DNA of 64,000 nt, from contig OY856409.1 of the NCBI GenBank assembly GCA_963693085.1, positions 239,932,558 through 239,996,557 of the forward strand, written 5' to 3'. Position numbers and translations under genes: made by a program. The first letter of the stretch is position 1. Each line of letters starts with the position of its first letter. Shown piece after piece: positions 45,157 through 56,722 of this stretch. The DNA is from Alisma plantago-aquatica (taxonomy: Eukaryota > Streptophyta > Magnoliopsida > Alismatales > Alismataceae). Under the pieces are notes generated by a model. The model ran no database searches, had not been told where the DNA came from, and saw only the letters and a program-made list of their open reading frames with translations.

Positions 45157-46147
45157 ATATTTATCTGATATTCTTTCGAAGTACCTTTGCTGAATAAATG
45201 TCAGGATTCACAATATTAGTAGGAGTTTTGTTGTAACTTCAAAAGTCATTGTAAAAGTCCATAACCTTCCTAGTAACATAGCCCTCAATGATACTCCCTT
45301 TGGGCCGAAAATGTTTTCGAACATCACCTTGAAAAACACTCACGTACCACTGAAAAAGATAGACCCAATGCAAGCAACTAGACCCAAAATTTTCACTTCC
45401 TTAGTCAAATAAACAACCAAATGTACCATTATATCAAAGAATAAAGGGGAAGAATACTACTCAAGTTGGCACAGGGTAACAACCACTTCCCTTTGCAAAT
45501 TATCTAGAATCTCAAAATCAATTACTTTGCTACATAGAGTGTTGAACAAGAAGCAAAGCCTAGTGATTGCTAATATTACACGCTTATGAAGGATAGTTAG
45601 AATATCCATAGGCAATACATGTTGCATTAGAATGTGACAATGATAAGATTTAAAATCTATTAGCTTTAGATGCTTCAATAATATGGTTGAATCTCCCTAT
45701 GGTACCTTAACATTAAGCAAGCACTCACAAAAAGTTCTAATCTCCTGTGTAGACAAGGTGTAACAAGAAGGAGGTAAATATGTGCGGCGACCCTTGGTAA
45801 CTTCTTTTTTTAATTCTTTCCTTATACCCATTTCACATAGGTCCATTCTGGGTTTCATGCCATCTTTGGTCTTGCCTTTCATATATAACAAAGTAGCAAT
45901 GATAAATTCTTTTTCTCAACATGCATGACATCAATACAATGTCAAACTCTCAAAGAACTCCAATAAGGAAGATCAAAGAATATTGACCTATTTTTGAATA
46001 AATGCTTTTCACCAGTGATAGTAATACATGGTATCTTACCAAAATGATTTATAATGTTATTTACTCTTTCATAAACATCCTCCCTCGACATAGGTTTAGG
46101 GGCACTCAGTTCCTCAGTTGATCCATTGAATATTTTGTGCAACTTTT
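45157..46147 (-). pseudogene. CACTA (En/Spm) TNP2 transposase relic
   Basis: Minus-strand fragment lying between two retrotransposons. Reading right to left it holds KKLHKIFNG, HFGKIPCITITGEKHLFKNRSIFFDLPYW (about 45965-46050), then GKTKDGMKPRMDLCEMGI ... TYLPPSCYTLS (45760-45890), then a DUF4218-like part (CHILMQHVLP ... AITRLCFLFNTLCSKVID, 45500-45640; RPKGSIIEGYVTRKVMDF, about 45250-45310). This order matches the TNP2 transposase of CACTA DNA transposons. Frames change several times and stops occur; the DVMH-type block after DLPYW is missing or damaged. The ends are cut by F on the left and D on the right, so the rest lies outside the window. It is the oldest recognisable layer here. Confidence 0.88.
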
Positions 46148-48358
46148 TGTTGGGTTTTAGGGGAGGCAGAGAAGGCAGCGGAAATAAAAGTTTTCTCCCC
46201 CAAACCTGGAACAAGGAAACGCATCAACGTCTATATAATAGGAAAGGATGGTTTGTGGAATCATACCTTGTCCCGAGGCTTGCTCAGAAACAATACCTTG
46301 TGCTTAGCATGGTCTTCAACTCCGGTCTACGACGGTATCGGTGCAGCTCCTGGTCACACTGGGACTGACGACTCCTGATCTCACCGGACTATCGGATGAC
46401 AGTTATCTTCCTGAGTGGCAGAAACCTCCCGTCTATGAAGTAGTCCACACGGACCACCTGGAACTCCACACTCCTTGTCCCACAAGGAGTTGGAAGGAGT
46501 CGAACCCTCCTGTTAGTATACTAGTCACCAACACACTCTCCTACCTCCAGTTGCAACTACAATTGTCTTACCCTTACTGTGCCTCCCTTTGTGGGTAGCA
46601 CTTGCTCGGTTCTCTCTTGGTTACAAAAACCAGAGAGAACGACAACTTTCTAGAAAAACTGGTTGCACTGAGTTGTACTTTGAGAAGCCCCCAATACCCC
46701 TATATATAGGAGGGTCATGGGACAGGGTTCTCCATCCCGGGCAATGCGGGACTAAAGCAGGAGTAGAAGGGTTCGAGATTTTCCACAAAACAACCAACTC
46801 ACAACCTAAACCGATCATTTCACAACTGAAACGGTCAGTTGGGGACCTGAACCGGTCGGTTGGGACACCTCAACTGACCGGTTCACAAGTGAACCGATCG
46901 GTTGGTGGTCCTGGTCGGTTCCCGATTGACTTTCCTTCTTTTGTTTCCAATTGGTATCGAATACCAATCCTTGTTCCAATCAAATTGGGAAAGTGAAACA
47001 CAAGGAAAATTCTCACCAATCCTACTTTCCCAACTTGCTCGGTTGCACCAGTTGAATCGATCGAATCAACACTTGAAGCAATCAGTTCACCCTGATCTTG
47101 AACCGATCGGTTCAACACTTGAGCCGACCGGTTCACCATGCTCAGCTGATCGGTTATCACATGAGCTGATCGGTTGGGAGTGCAGATTGTGCAGAATCGT
47201 CAATTGCGATTTCAATCAATCTGATACTCCAATCAATGTGTCCAATATCTTGAACATTATGTCATTGAGCTATCGATTGATTGAGTGTTTGATTGAACTA
47301 CTAAACTCCTTTAGTAATCAATCTAAACATTGTTTGTGGACAAAGCTCCTCTTCCAGGTTAAATCCTATGTGTGTGACCCTGCAGGTCCATTTCACGTTG
47401 GCAGTGAAAGTTCATAACATTTCACAAGTAAAGAGCGGTGCCTAGTCACACATTAGTGCTACCCAAGTGAAAGTAGAAAGTTGGAGAACAACTTTCAATC
47501 CTTCAATCCGTGAATGGTGTTACAATGAATGTATAATTCCTTTGTCACTGATATCCCGAATGAACTCGAGGCATGGAACAGTCATCCTGTCAACGTTCAT
47601 TCACTTTCTTGATCTCAGAGTAGATTGAACGAGACATGTATGACATCAATTTCACATACTGATTCACACATGCATGCGTACGCCTATCTCAATCCTACTC
47701 ATTAAGTGGCCTTGGACATAAAACTCCCACAGGAGGGACGAATCCCATATCTATCACTCACCCCTAAAAATCCCCATGTGTCAAAGCCACCCAATCATCA
47801 CCTTTATAACAACCCATGTTTCAGGACTGCGTTTGATGATGTCAAAGTGTGCCCAACGACATGTGTTGAGTGTACTGATTTCAGGTCAAAGAATCACACT
47901 CACCACCATCACTGTGAGTACTGACTGTGACTACCATGTCATGGTTCCATGTGTCAAACTCACGGTGGGTCTGTCCGGTACACTTGTTCTCTAACAAGTA
48001 CCTATGTGTTTGGTTTGATAACTCTATATCATGACTAATGAGTTTATGTCATCAACCAACACCACAATCTAGTCTTGTGTGTCATTGCTATCTTCTACCT
48101 TCCACAATGACATCCGACTAGGGACATAACAAGAATGTACAAACTCTTAGCATCCGTATGATCTCATCGTTCAGGTCATGAACCTGAAGGCATACATCAT
48201 TGAGTACTGTCATTCTCTAGACATTTAATCTGTTCTATAACTATCTCGTATGACTGAACCAGAAAGAATTGGAAGCTTGCCTTTGTTGTTTATCAAATCA
48301 ATCTTAATGTATCCCACCAATCATCCCATGATTGGCTCTCAGGGCATACATACCAACA
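46148..48358 (-). repeat. Element D 3' LTR (left)
   Basis: 2211 bp uninterrupted copy, TGTTGGGTTTTAGGGG to CATACCAACA. TATA complement at 46700-46710; palindrome cluster 46800-47180. It shows the empty form of the site where A inserted in B (near 46795). Confidence 0.96.
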
Positions 48359-50800
48359 GATTCCCACTTGCACTGGGAGCCAATCACCCTTGAATCATAT
48401 TCATAGTGATCTTCAAACATGTCCCACATGTTACTGTGCTCTAGTGCAAACATAGTGAGTAATGGAAACACCTTGCCAAAGTCAGTATAAATTGCATGTC
48501 TCTCATCTCTTCGCTGTACGTCACACGCATGAGATGGAGTTGCCGTAATATGTGATATAGTATTCCATTGCTAACCATTAGCCACATTGCATGATCAAGG
48601 ATTCCAGGCTTGTCATCAATGAGCGGAATATCTATAAGTTCATCTCATGAACTTCTAGATCCATATAGTATCCACTGCTATTCTCTAACGGATAGATACT
48701 CGACATTTCCTTTTAAATAGTTTTATTGGAACACTTCCAATTATCAACAAACTTTCACTTTTATATATCCTATATATATTTTGCGATTAATTTTCTGTCC
48801 TTTCGGAAGTTCACATCAATGTAACTCTTTACATCGAAATCTTCCTAATTTCCATAGAACTAGTACTTCTCAAGTTCTCATGGTATTCCGGTAACCCTTA
48901 CTGGAAGTAGACATACATCCACTCATCATGTCCCACATACAAGTTATCAGGATGAGCACATCATATTGCCATGTCATACATACAAGATGATGAATGCATT
49001 TTGTTCTTGCCATGTCGATACATGCAAGATAATGGGATGATTACATAAATGATAGATCCATATCTATTCTTAGTGTTTCCATTCTTCATAAGAATTGGAC
49101 ACTTGGCCTTGGGATACTAACTCCATGTAACATGGACAAGTTTTCTCCCACTGAATCTGTGCATACTGAACCCTTCAGTACATATTGCCAATGTATGCTT
49201 TCTCTTTTGAGGTCAAGAGGTTTTCGAGAACTATCTCTTTAGATCTCTATTCCTATCACATAGGAAACATCTCTATCTTCCTTAAAGATCATTTCCACTT
49301 TTGGATTTCCATTCTAGAACATTTCCATTTCACATCAACATGTGGAATGTGAACACGCTCCCACTAAATCACAGATCCCTTCTTTATCTTTGACATATCA
49401 GTCAAACCCTTTGACTATATCATCAAAGTAAAGATCGAATTCTGAGTTTCTTGTACTCAATCAATCACATTGATTAGTCCATTGTAACTTATAGACTTCA
49501 TTTGCATTAGTGGATTCATAAACCTTATAGGTTGTGTCACATACACATCCTTGTTTTATTCCTCATAGGAATGCAGTTTTAGTATCCATATGCCAAATGT
49601 CTTAGTCATTAAGTTGCAATCAACAAGAATCATCCTTCTCAAAATGTTATCCATGTGTCTTAACACTTAAGACTCATTTGCACTTATGGATTTCATCCAA
49701 CGAGTGCTACCATCAAGGGCATACCATATGGTTCACATGGATGTCATTTAGGATGTAATGGTCATAAACCATAACTCAAAATACGGTTCCTCATATTCAT
49801 ATGGATAGTTGACTCATCACATGAACAACTCATCACATAGATAATTGAGGTGTATATGTCAAGGATATAAGAACTCACAACTCCTTGTGATTCTCAATGT
49901 CCTTTATTAGTGAGGGGTATTCTTTTATTAAGAAGAATTTAGTTATTTGATAATCATTCTCTAACTCTTTAGAGTATGATTCCTTCTTGATTTAGACATC
50001 ACCATGCCTTAATCATGAGTTCACTATGATACACTATCATAATCACTCATAAGGATCTCAAACATTTGGCCCAAGTATTTCATTCATTGATCTCGTCAAG
50101 AATTAACACTTTACCAAATTTGTACTTCATCTATGATAATCTTGAACACTTCAAGATATTCATATTGGTATTTCTCTAAACACCATTTGAAGTATTAGCA
50201 TTTGTTCCAATAGGTATGTAAATACATCACATGTATCATACCTAATAGGATATTCATTCTCCCACTACCATTAGTGAAGATTGATTAATCATGTCCAAGA
50301 TATTCATGTCTCTTACTGGTTCTATAACCAAAAGAGTCTAGATTTATCCATCACATGGAAACTAGAAATGAATTTCTCATGATTGATGCTAATTAGATTG
50401 TTTGAGTTATCTATAACTTTTAGGTATCATTTTATCCTATGCATACCATGTATCACAAGATAAACAAGACATTGCCACAAAGATCATATCTTTAAGATCG
50501 AAACATCAACTTTATTAATTTCCATCATTGTCATACAATATGCAAAAATAAAGTGTTTCTATCTATTGGAAATATATGAAATAGCAGTTCTCAACTCTAT
50601 TTCGTGCCCTTTAGGCTGAAATAAACCGAAAGATACTCCTATCTATGGCAGCAACATTTGCTCCAATGATGGGTACTTCTTTCTTGGTCCTTCACTTCTT
50701 TGTGAATATTGCAAATCATATATGACATATCCATATCTTGGTATCATATACCTCAGATAAAGAAGTGGTTCATTTCCTGATACCTTTGGTGGAGATCTCC
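48359..50800 (-). pseudogene. Element D decayed pol region
   Basis: Reverse complement is colinear with A 10834-13245, including the same stops and small gaps (for example the region 49400-49660 against A 11880-12180). Begins with the purine-tract complement GATTCCCACTTGCA. No ORF worth naming. Confidence 0.5.
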
Positions 50801-51500
50801 ATCCCCTCCTTCATCTTCTTTTGTTCTTCCAGATATAAAGGGCAATCCCTCATACACCCTTTCCCCATGTGCCTTGAGGCTGAAGACGGCTTGGATTGCT
50901 GGCTAGCATCAGAACACTTCTTTGCTTTTCCCTTATCCTTGCCTTTAAGAATTACCTTTCTCTTTGATCACATCAAAGATTATGGTTTTTCTTTCTTCAT
51001 CTTTGCCTCTACTATCCTTAACATGTCCAACAACTCTGTCAACGCCTATCAAAGTTGTTCATGTTGTAGCTTATCATGAATTGTACGATTCTCGCTACAT
51101 TTGCAGTATCATACCAATAGCCAACCCTTGGCTTAGAGGGAATCCTTCTTAGTTAGGTTTTCCACATACCCAATCACATTGAGTGTGTGAATACCTTACT
51201 GGATCTCCTTCTGTCATGACATACTAGGATAGTGTCTTGGAGACATCATATGTCTCATGTTGTCTCTGCAACTCATAGTTCAGAGAACACAACATCAATC
51301 ACTCCTCATCAACGTCTTCCTTAGTATGCTTCCATAAGCATACTTTCATCCATTGATGTGGTGGGATTGAGTTTATCTGGTCTTGGTATAGCTAGGACTT
51401 AGGGCTTTCGCTCTTTGAGAACACTTCTCATCATCCTAACCAGTCATGGAATTATTCCCATTTAATTTGTTGGTCTCAAAGACCGATCACAAATAAAGTG
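50801..51500 (-). pseudogene. Element D gag relic, same deletions as B
   Basis: Aligns with B 3570-4240 and A 9980-10833. It lacks the roughly 70 bases in the middle (near 51245-51255) and most of the CCHC knuckle (near 50850), as B does. Many frame breaks. It keeps traces of the basic tail (complement of CTTTTCCCTTATCCTTGCC at about 50930). Confidence 0.8.
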
Positions 51501-52029
51501 ATCTGTTGATTAACCATTTATTTTAACAAAAGGAAATATATGAAATTTTAGTCCAAAAAAACTCAATTTTGACTTATTTGATTGATTTTGAAAGGTTGAC
51601 GATATAATTAGGCCTTTAATTAATTATCGCTCCTACTATTTTACTTCAAATTGATAGCCCTCACCATCAATTCGGAAGATTGCAACGTACAACCTTCTCG
51701 TGGGCAAGATCTTGAAATCCTCTAAGTCATGGACCAGCTAGGGCTGTCACCCACAACATAGATCTCTCAGGTAGGCAACTCTTGCCAATTGCATCATATG
51801 CAACTCTTGATAAGATGTCATATGCAACTCCTTGCAATGATCATCTCCATGCCTCAAGGTGCTAGATCCTATCTAGGTCACCTAGTTAAGTCCGACCCAA
51901 AGCAAACACGATGAATATGCACCCTGCTTGGGCAGACCCACATATTCATCCTTCACGCTTCCACAAGATAGACGGTGCACCAGGCTTGGGCGTGCCCACA
52001 CTTGGTCGATCAAGCTTTTCATGTGTGTC

Positions 52030-52034
52030 ACATT
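52030..52034. other. TSD of array E, left copy (ACATT)
   Basis: ACATT before TGAAAAACTAC. The same ACATT stands at 62901-62905. The empty site in A (about 9468-9475, inverted) reads TCACATTTGG once. Confidence 0.95.
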
Positions 52035-52798
52035 TGAAAAACTACTAGAGGGGGGTGAATAGAGTTTTAAATATAATTTTAACAATTACTGAAACTAAAA
52101 CAACCAATCACAAAAATATTGGACAAGGGGACAAGGATTTAGAGTGGTTCCTACCTTAGCAAATACTAAGGCAGTCAGTCCACTACCCGGTTGCTTACCC
52201 AACCGGGATTTGGAAAGAATTTAATTTTATTACCTCGCAAGGACTTTACATAAAATTACAATTCTCTCCCTAAACCCTTCAAGCAGCCTTCACCTCGAAG
52301 TAATCGCACCAACCTTGAAGCAGCCTTCACCTAGAAGCAATTGCACCAACCTTGAAGCAACCTTCCTCCTGAAGTAGCTTCCCGTTGCAATAACCTTCTT
52401 GAAGTAGCTTCCCATTGCGATAGCCTTCTTGAAGTAGCTTGAAGTCCACCTTCTCCTCCGAGAAGAACCTTCTCCAATCCGCAGCCTCCAACCCTAGGAG
52501 TAGCAAGGAGAATACAAAAGATACAAAGGAACAAGAAAGAAAATAGAAATTACAATACCACTTGTAGCTCAAGGCTTGATTTCCTATATCAAGCATTTTG
52601 ATCTCCTAACCAATGTATGTAGAAGTGTAAGTGTTGTGGATAGGAGATACTAGCCTATAGGACACGAAGTTGGAGCAATGGGAATGAATAGCCAATGTAG
52701 GAATTGCTCTATTGCTCAAAACAGATTGCCAATGAGTATTCAATCTCAAGTGTAGCACATGTGTAGCTTGGGTGTGTTTAGGTGTCCTAAGGCATGTC

Positions 52799-52812
52799 CT
52801 ATTTATAGGAAT
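52799..52812 (-). promoter_or_regulatory. TATA box of E LTR 1
   Basis: The complement reads CTATAAATAGGACA. It lies about 130 bases downstream (element sense) of the paired-arm repeats. The same site is in LTR2 (about 57487-57500) and LTR3 (about 62175-62188). Confidence 0.6.
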
Positions 52813-52943
52813 GACCTACAAGTGCTTAAGGACATTCTAGACACTTTCTAGGGGGTTCTTAGTGCTCAACTAGCCGTTATGTGTCCACTAATTGCATTTG
52901 CAACGGCTATTTAATTGACCCTGAAAAGTGCAGACAGAACTTT

Positions 52944-53172
52944 TCTCGATCGACAATTTGTCGACCGAGAATCCTTCTCGGTCGAAGATTTGTCGACCGA
53001 GGGACCTCCTGGAGCAAGTGTTTACAACGTTCATTTCCAACTCCCAACCACTTTGTCTGCTGGGTCTAACGGCTAGTAGGGTCTATTCTTGATTGAAGAT
53101 TTTGTCGACCGAGAGTTTCTCGGTCGAAGATTTGTCGACCGATATTTTCTCGATCGACGATTTGTCGACCGA
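52944..53172. repeat. Paired-arm repeats CTCGGTCGA...TCGACCGAG, E LTR 1
   Basis: Four units, each with 9-base inverted arms around a 7-base spacer (AGATTTG or close), in two pairs: 52944-53001 and 53087-53172. Copies in LTR2 lie at 57632-57860 and in LTR3 at 62320-62548, with a few base changes (for instance one arm altered near 57841). They could form hairpins of 9 bp stem. Confidence 0.9.
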
Positions 53173-53524
53173 GAATATTACTGACTCAATGTATTCATTT
53201 ACTAAGTGTGTGTATCAATGTGCAATTGTGATACTATCTTGGGGAATGGCCTATCTAAGTGTTGTGAGTCGATAGGGAAGATCTAAACGCTTGATTTACA
53301 TGATATCTAATTACTTGTACATTATATACTTGTACAAGCATTTACATTTGATTACAATCATGAAAATAAAGCGATTTTATCAAATTGTTTCTTCCAAGTC
53401 TTTGTTATCCACCACCTTATATGCTTGTTCCTGAAATACTCAAATAGCACGTTAAAACCACAAGAATGAAATGTTTGTCATTATCAAAACAAAAAGGATT
53501 ATGCTAATGTCAATTTAGCCAACA

Positions 53525-55703
53525 ATCTCCCCCTTTTTGAAGATGACAAACATTTCCTAAATATAAAATAAGGAAATATAAATCATGTGAGTTTCATACC
53601 TGAAGATTACCTTTTGTAGCCATTCTTGTTTTGTAAGTGGATGTTGGCCGAGATATTATGAAACTCATATTTTTATTTTATGTTTTTGATTTTATATTAT
53701 TTCTCCCCCTTTGTCATTTCAAAAAGATATCCAATATAATAGATTTTATTTCTCCCCCTTAATTTTATGCTATGCTCCCCCTTAAAGAGATATTCAATTA
53801 GAAAACAAGGGATTAAAGCAAATCAATGATTGTTAAATTTAGCCATAATTTATTTCTCACTCATTTGCAATGTATGTTAAGCCTTGAAATGATATGAGTT
53901 CCTTTTAGGTTCATGGCATTTGTGTATTGATTTCTCATCCATTTTACAAGGGATGTTAAGCCCTAAAAATGAAATGAGAATTCTTTAATCTTAGAGTACA
54001 TAAAATTTCTCTAGCCAAATGCACGGGATGTTAACCCCTAATTTGTCTAGAGAATTCCTTTAAGAACAAGATATATCATTTTATGAAATTTGTTGATTTC
54101 TTCATAACCAAGAGTAAAAATACTAAGGTCATAATAGGCTTCAAATGATGTTTACAATATTTTTGTACGCTTCTTAATCAAATAATCAAATTTGTTTTTA
54201 TGAGCTCCCCCTTAATCTTACAATTTAAGGCTTCTAAGGTCACAAATGATTTTAAATTTTGATTTTGACCTTTATCAAACGTATACTAAGATTAAGTACA
54301 ATAAAATGATGTCAATATAAGCATTTTGTCAAAGCTTATTTTAGGTCGTCCTTGACTACGACCATAGCGCCCCTTGGTCAATTTTAATTTCAACCAAGAG
54401 GCAAATTCTGCAGATTTCCAATTTAAACATTCATATGTGAAGTATAATTTCTGCAGATAGCTTTAAATAAATATCTATTTGAAGCATGTTAAGATATACC
54501 TATTATGAAGACTTAATATGGGCATCATAGTGAAGTCTTTGTCCTTGATTTTTCTAGAACGCATGTTTTACATTCATTGTGAATGATGTTTTCATAAGAT
54601 TTTCTATGGATACATATTAAATCACATTTCTTCTTATTCCCTTATTTTCATATTAATCATAAGATTCTTTAGAGACATATATTTTGAAAGCAAGATTAAT
54701 ATCTTAAAGTCAAGATTTTTGCTTTTGATTTCTTAGAACAAACAAATAGATAAAAACATTAATATTTTTGTTCTAAGAGGCACCGTTTGGCTTGTCATAG
54801 CAACATCATTATTTTATCACAAGCTATGTCCACAATCATTGTTTATTATGTCAAGATGCTTTTATGCTAATGGCATTTTCAATGTATCTGAATCACAATG
54901 ATCAAGAATAATATCCATTCATGGTTTGTATATATGAATCAAAGATTATTTTAGACAAACCAATGAAACATAATGATCATGATGAAGCATATTCATGGTG
55001 TAATGATAGAGCAATAAAGTGATAATTTCATGAAATACAGTGATTTTGATCATTTAAACTAAATGTCATAACACATGATTTCTATATAGATAGACCAGGA
55101 GATGCTTTTATTAGAAAATAGTGATTTCTAAACATGATTTTCAGTTTTACCTTATTTAGAGGATCAATCGAAATGATATCATTTATTTTCAAAATTGATT
55201 TTCAACTTGTTTTGCATGTAAAACAGTCATTAACAGCAAATAGATAGCCACTTGATCAATCAAATTAGTCAGCAATTTTACTGCAGACTGAAATCAGTGA
55301 CCTGTTCGGTCGAAGATTTCTCGACCGAGTGACAGCTCGGTCGAAGATTTCTCGACCGACAAGGTTTCTGTACTGTTTTTAGAACTGTTAATTGCTTCCA
55401 AAAAACATAGACTATATTTAATTCAATTATGCAATTTAAAAATCATTTTTAGTTGAGATAAACATAGAAATATCAAAGTAACGTTAGATCAAATCTCAAC
55501 TAATCATATTCAAATCTTTAAGTTTTAAGGACATTAATTTAGATAAATTTTCAAAGATGTGTCTCTGCAGGTTTGTTTAAGATTGTATATTTTCAAGTTA
55601 GAAATTTTAATTACTTGAATCATTCTCTTTATGTTAAGTTGAGATATACATAAAGATATGCAATTTAAAGTCTTTGGTCATATCTCAACTTAGTCTAATC
55701 AAT
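53525..55703 (-). other. Array E internal 1, 3' non-coding part with repeated purine tracts
   Basis: 2.2 kb without coding signal. On the minus strand it carries GGGGGAG-type tracts next to the LTR (53525-53538) and again at about 53702-53712, 53750-53760, 53775-53785 and 54205-54214. Repetition of the purine tract near the 3' LTR is a Sirevirus hallmark. Two paired-arm repeats lie at 55305-55360. No RT, RNase H or integrase trace is visible. Confidence 0.8.
55305..55360. repeat. Paired-arm repeats in E internal 1
   Basis: Two units with the arms TCGGTCGA / TCGACCGA around AGATTTC, the same design as in the LTR but with a C at the spacer end. The equivalent in internal 2 is at 59993-60048. 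Confidence 0.9.
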
Positions 55704-56675
55704 TCAATTTGGGGGTTTTGGAACCCATACCAACTCAACATCCTTTTTCTTGTATGGGCATGAAAAAGAGTAGTGTCCAAGACGTAAGCAATAATGGCAA
55801 CATATAGAATCAACCTCAAGTCTTTTTCTATGGTTTTGTTCTAGGTTGTTCTTTGGTACAAATGTATTAGTTCCTTTAGGTACATATAGTGATTGATGTG
55901 CTTGTGTCTTTCTCCAACTAAGTTGTTGATAAGATTTCCCCTTAGGCTTGTAACCTAGTCCTCTTCTCCCAATTTGATGATAGGAATCATCCAATATTTT
56001 ATCAAGGATTCCATTGTTGCTCAACCTACTAACTTCTTGGTGCAACTTAGCAATCTCATCCATTCTTTTCTTAATATGTAGTTTTGCTTGATCTAGATTA
56101 GATGATAAAGAATTCCTTTCTTTCACTATATTATCATAATCTAGATGTGTACACAAGACAGGTTGTTTTTGAAGATCATTTAATTTTGCAAGTAATCCAA
56201 CCTTTTCTTGAGATAGAAGATCATAATTTGTTTCTAGAGTAAAAATCTTCACATTACTACTACTTAGAGATGATTTCAAAGTATGATTTTCAGAAATAAT
56301 GCTATCTTTTTCAAAACCAAGATCATTTAATTTAGCATATAAATCTTCATTTTCAGATGTGAGAGCAAGAAGTCTAGCATTTAATTCATCATTTTCTTTA
56401 TTGGATTTCTTTAGTTTCTTCTTGCACTCAACATATTTATTATGTGTCTCTTCAAGACTAGCAACTAGTTCTTCTTTAGATAAATCAAAAAGACTTACCT
56501 CTTCTTCTTCTTCACTAGTTGTAGCAATAAGACAATCCTTGTGTTCATCTTCCTTCTTTGATCTCCATGGGCAGCTAGTTGTTGTGTGGCTTGTTCCTAA
56601 GCACCAATTGCAACATATTGTAGATTTGTTCAAGCTGCACCTTTTGTTGCGATTGTAATCACCATCACCCTCCAT
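55704..56675 (-). CDS. gag: Sirevirus-type Gag C-terminal part: knuckle, coiled coil, knuckle (copy 1)
   Basis: An intact 323-codon ORF starting 33 bases from the PBS. Zinc knuckle 1 is CNWCLGTSHTTTSC (residues 22-35) and knuckle 2 is CHYCLRLGHYSFSC (293-306), both CX2CX4HX4C. Between them are an acidic EEEEE run (55-59) and a long heptad-like region (about 65-225, rich in Lys, Glu, Leu and Asn) suggesting a coiled coil. The end WVPKPPN resembles the point where Sirevirus gag passes into protease, but a stop follows. The N-terminal capsid domain of a full Gag is missing, so this is a truncated Gag; it could bind RNA and self-associate. No pol follows. Its function in the cell is not known. 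Confidence 0.88.
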   Translation of the reverse strand: MEGDGDYNRNKRCSLNKSTICCNWCLGTSHTTTSCPWRSKKEDEHKDCLIATTSEEEEEVSLFDLSKEELVASLEETHNKYVECKKKLKKSNKENDELNARLLALTSENEDLYAKLNDLGFEKDSIISENHTLKSSLSSSNVKIFTLETNYDLLSQEKVGLLAKLNDLQKQPVLCTHLDYDNIVKERNSLSSNLDQAKLHIKKRMDEIAKLHQEVSRLSNNGILDKILDDSYHQIGRRGLGYKPKGKSYQQLSWRKTQAHQSLYVPKGTNTFVPKNNLEQNHRKRLEVDSICCHYCLRLGHYSFSCPYKKKDVELVWVPKPPN

Positions 56676-56708
56676 TCTTCAAGACCTGGTTAGGGTTCCT
56701 TGAAGCCT

Positions 56709-56720
56709 GCTCTGATACCA
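56709..56720 (-). other. PBS of E unit 1
   Basis: GCTCTGATACCA, complement of TGGTATCAGAGC (initiator-Met tRNA), two bases from LTR2. An identical site for unit 2 is at 61397-61408 before LTR3. Confidence 0.93.
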
Positions 56721-56722
56721 AT

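Larger units (their letters stand above)
52035..53524 (-). repeat. Array E LTR 1 (left)
   Basis: TGAAAAACTACTAGAGGGGG to TTTAGCCAACA; in element sense it starts TGTTGGCTAAATT. It contains the paired-arm repeats (52944-53172) and, in minus sense, a TATA-like CTATAAATAGGAC at about 52799-52812. Confidence 0.96.
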
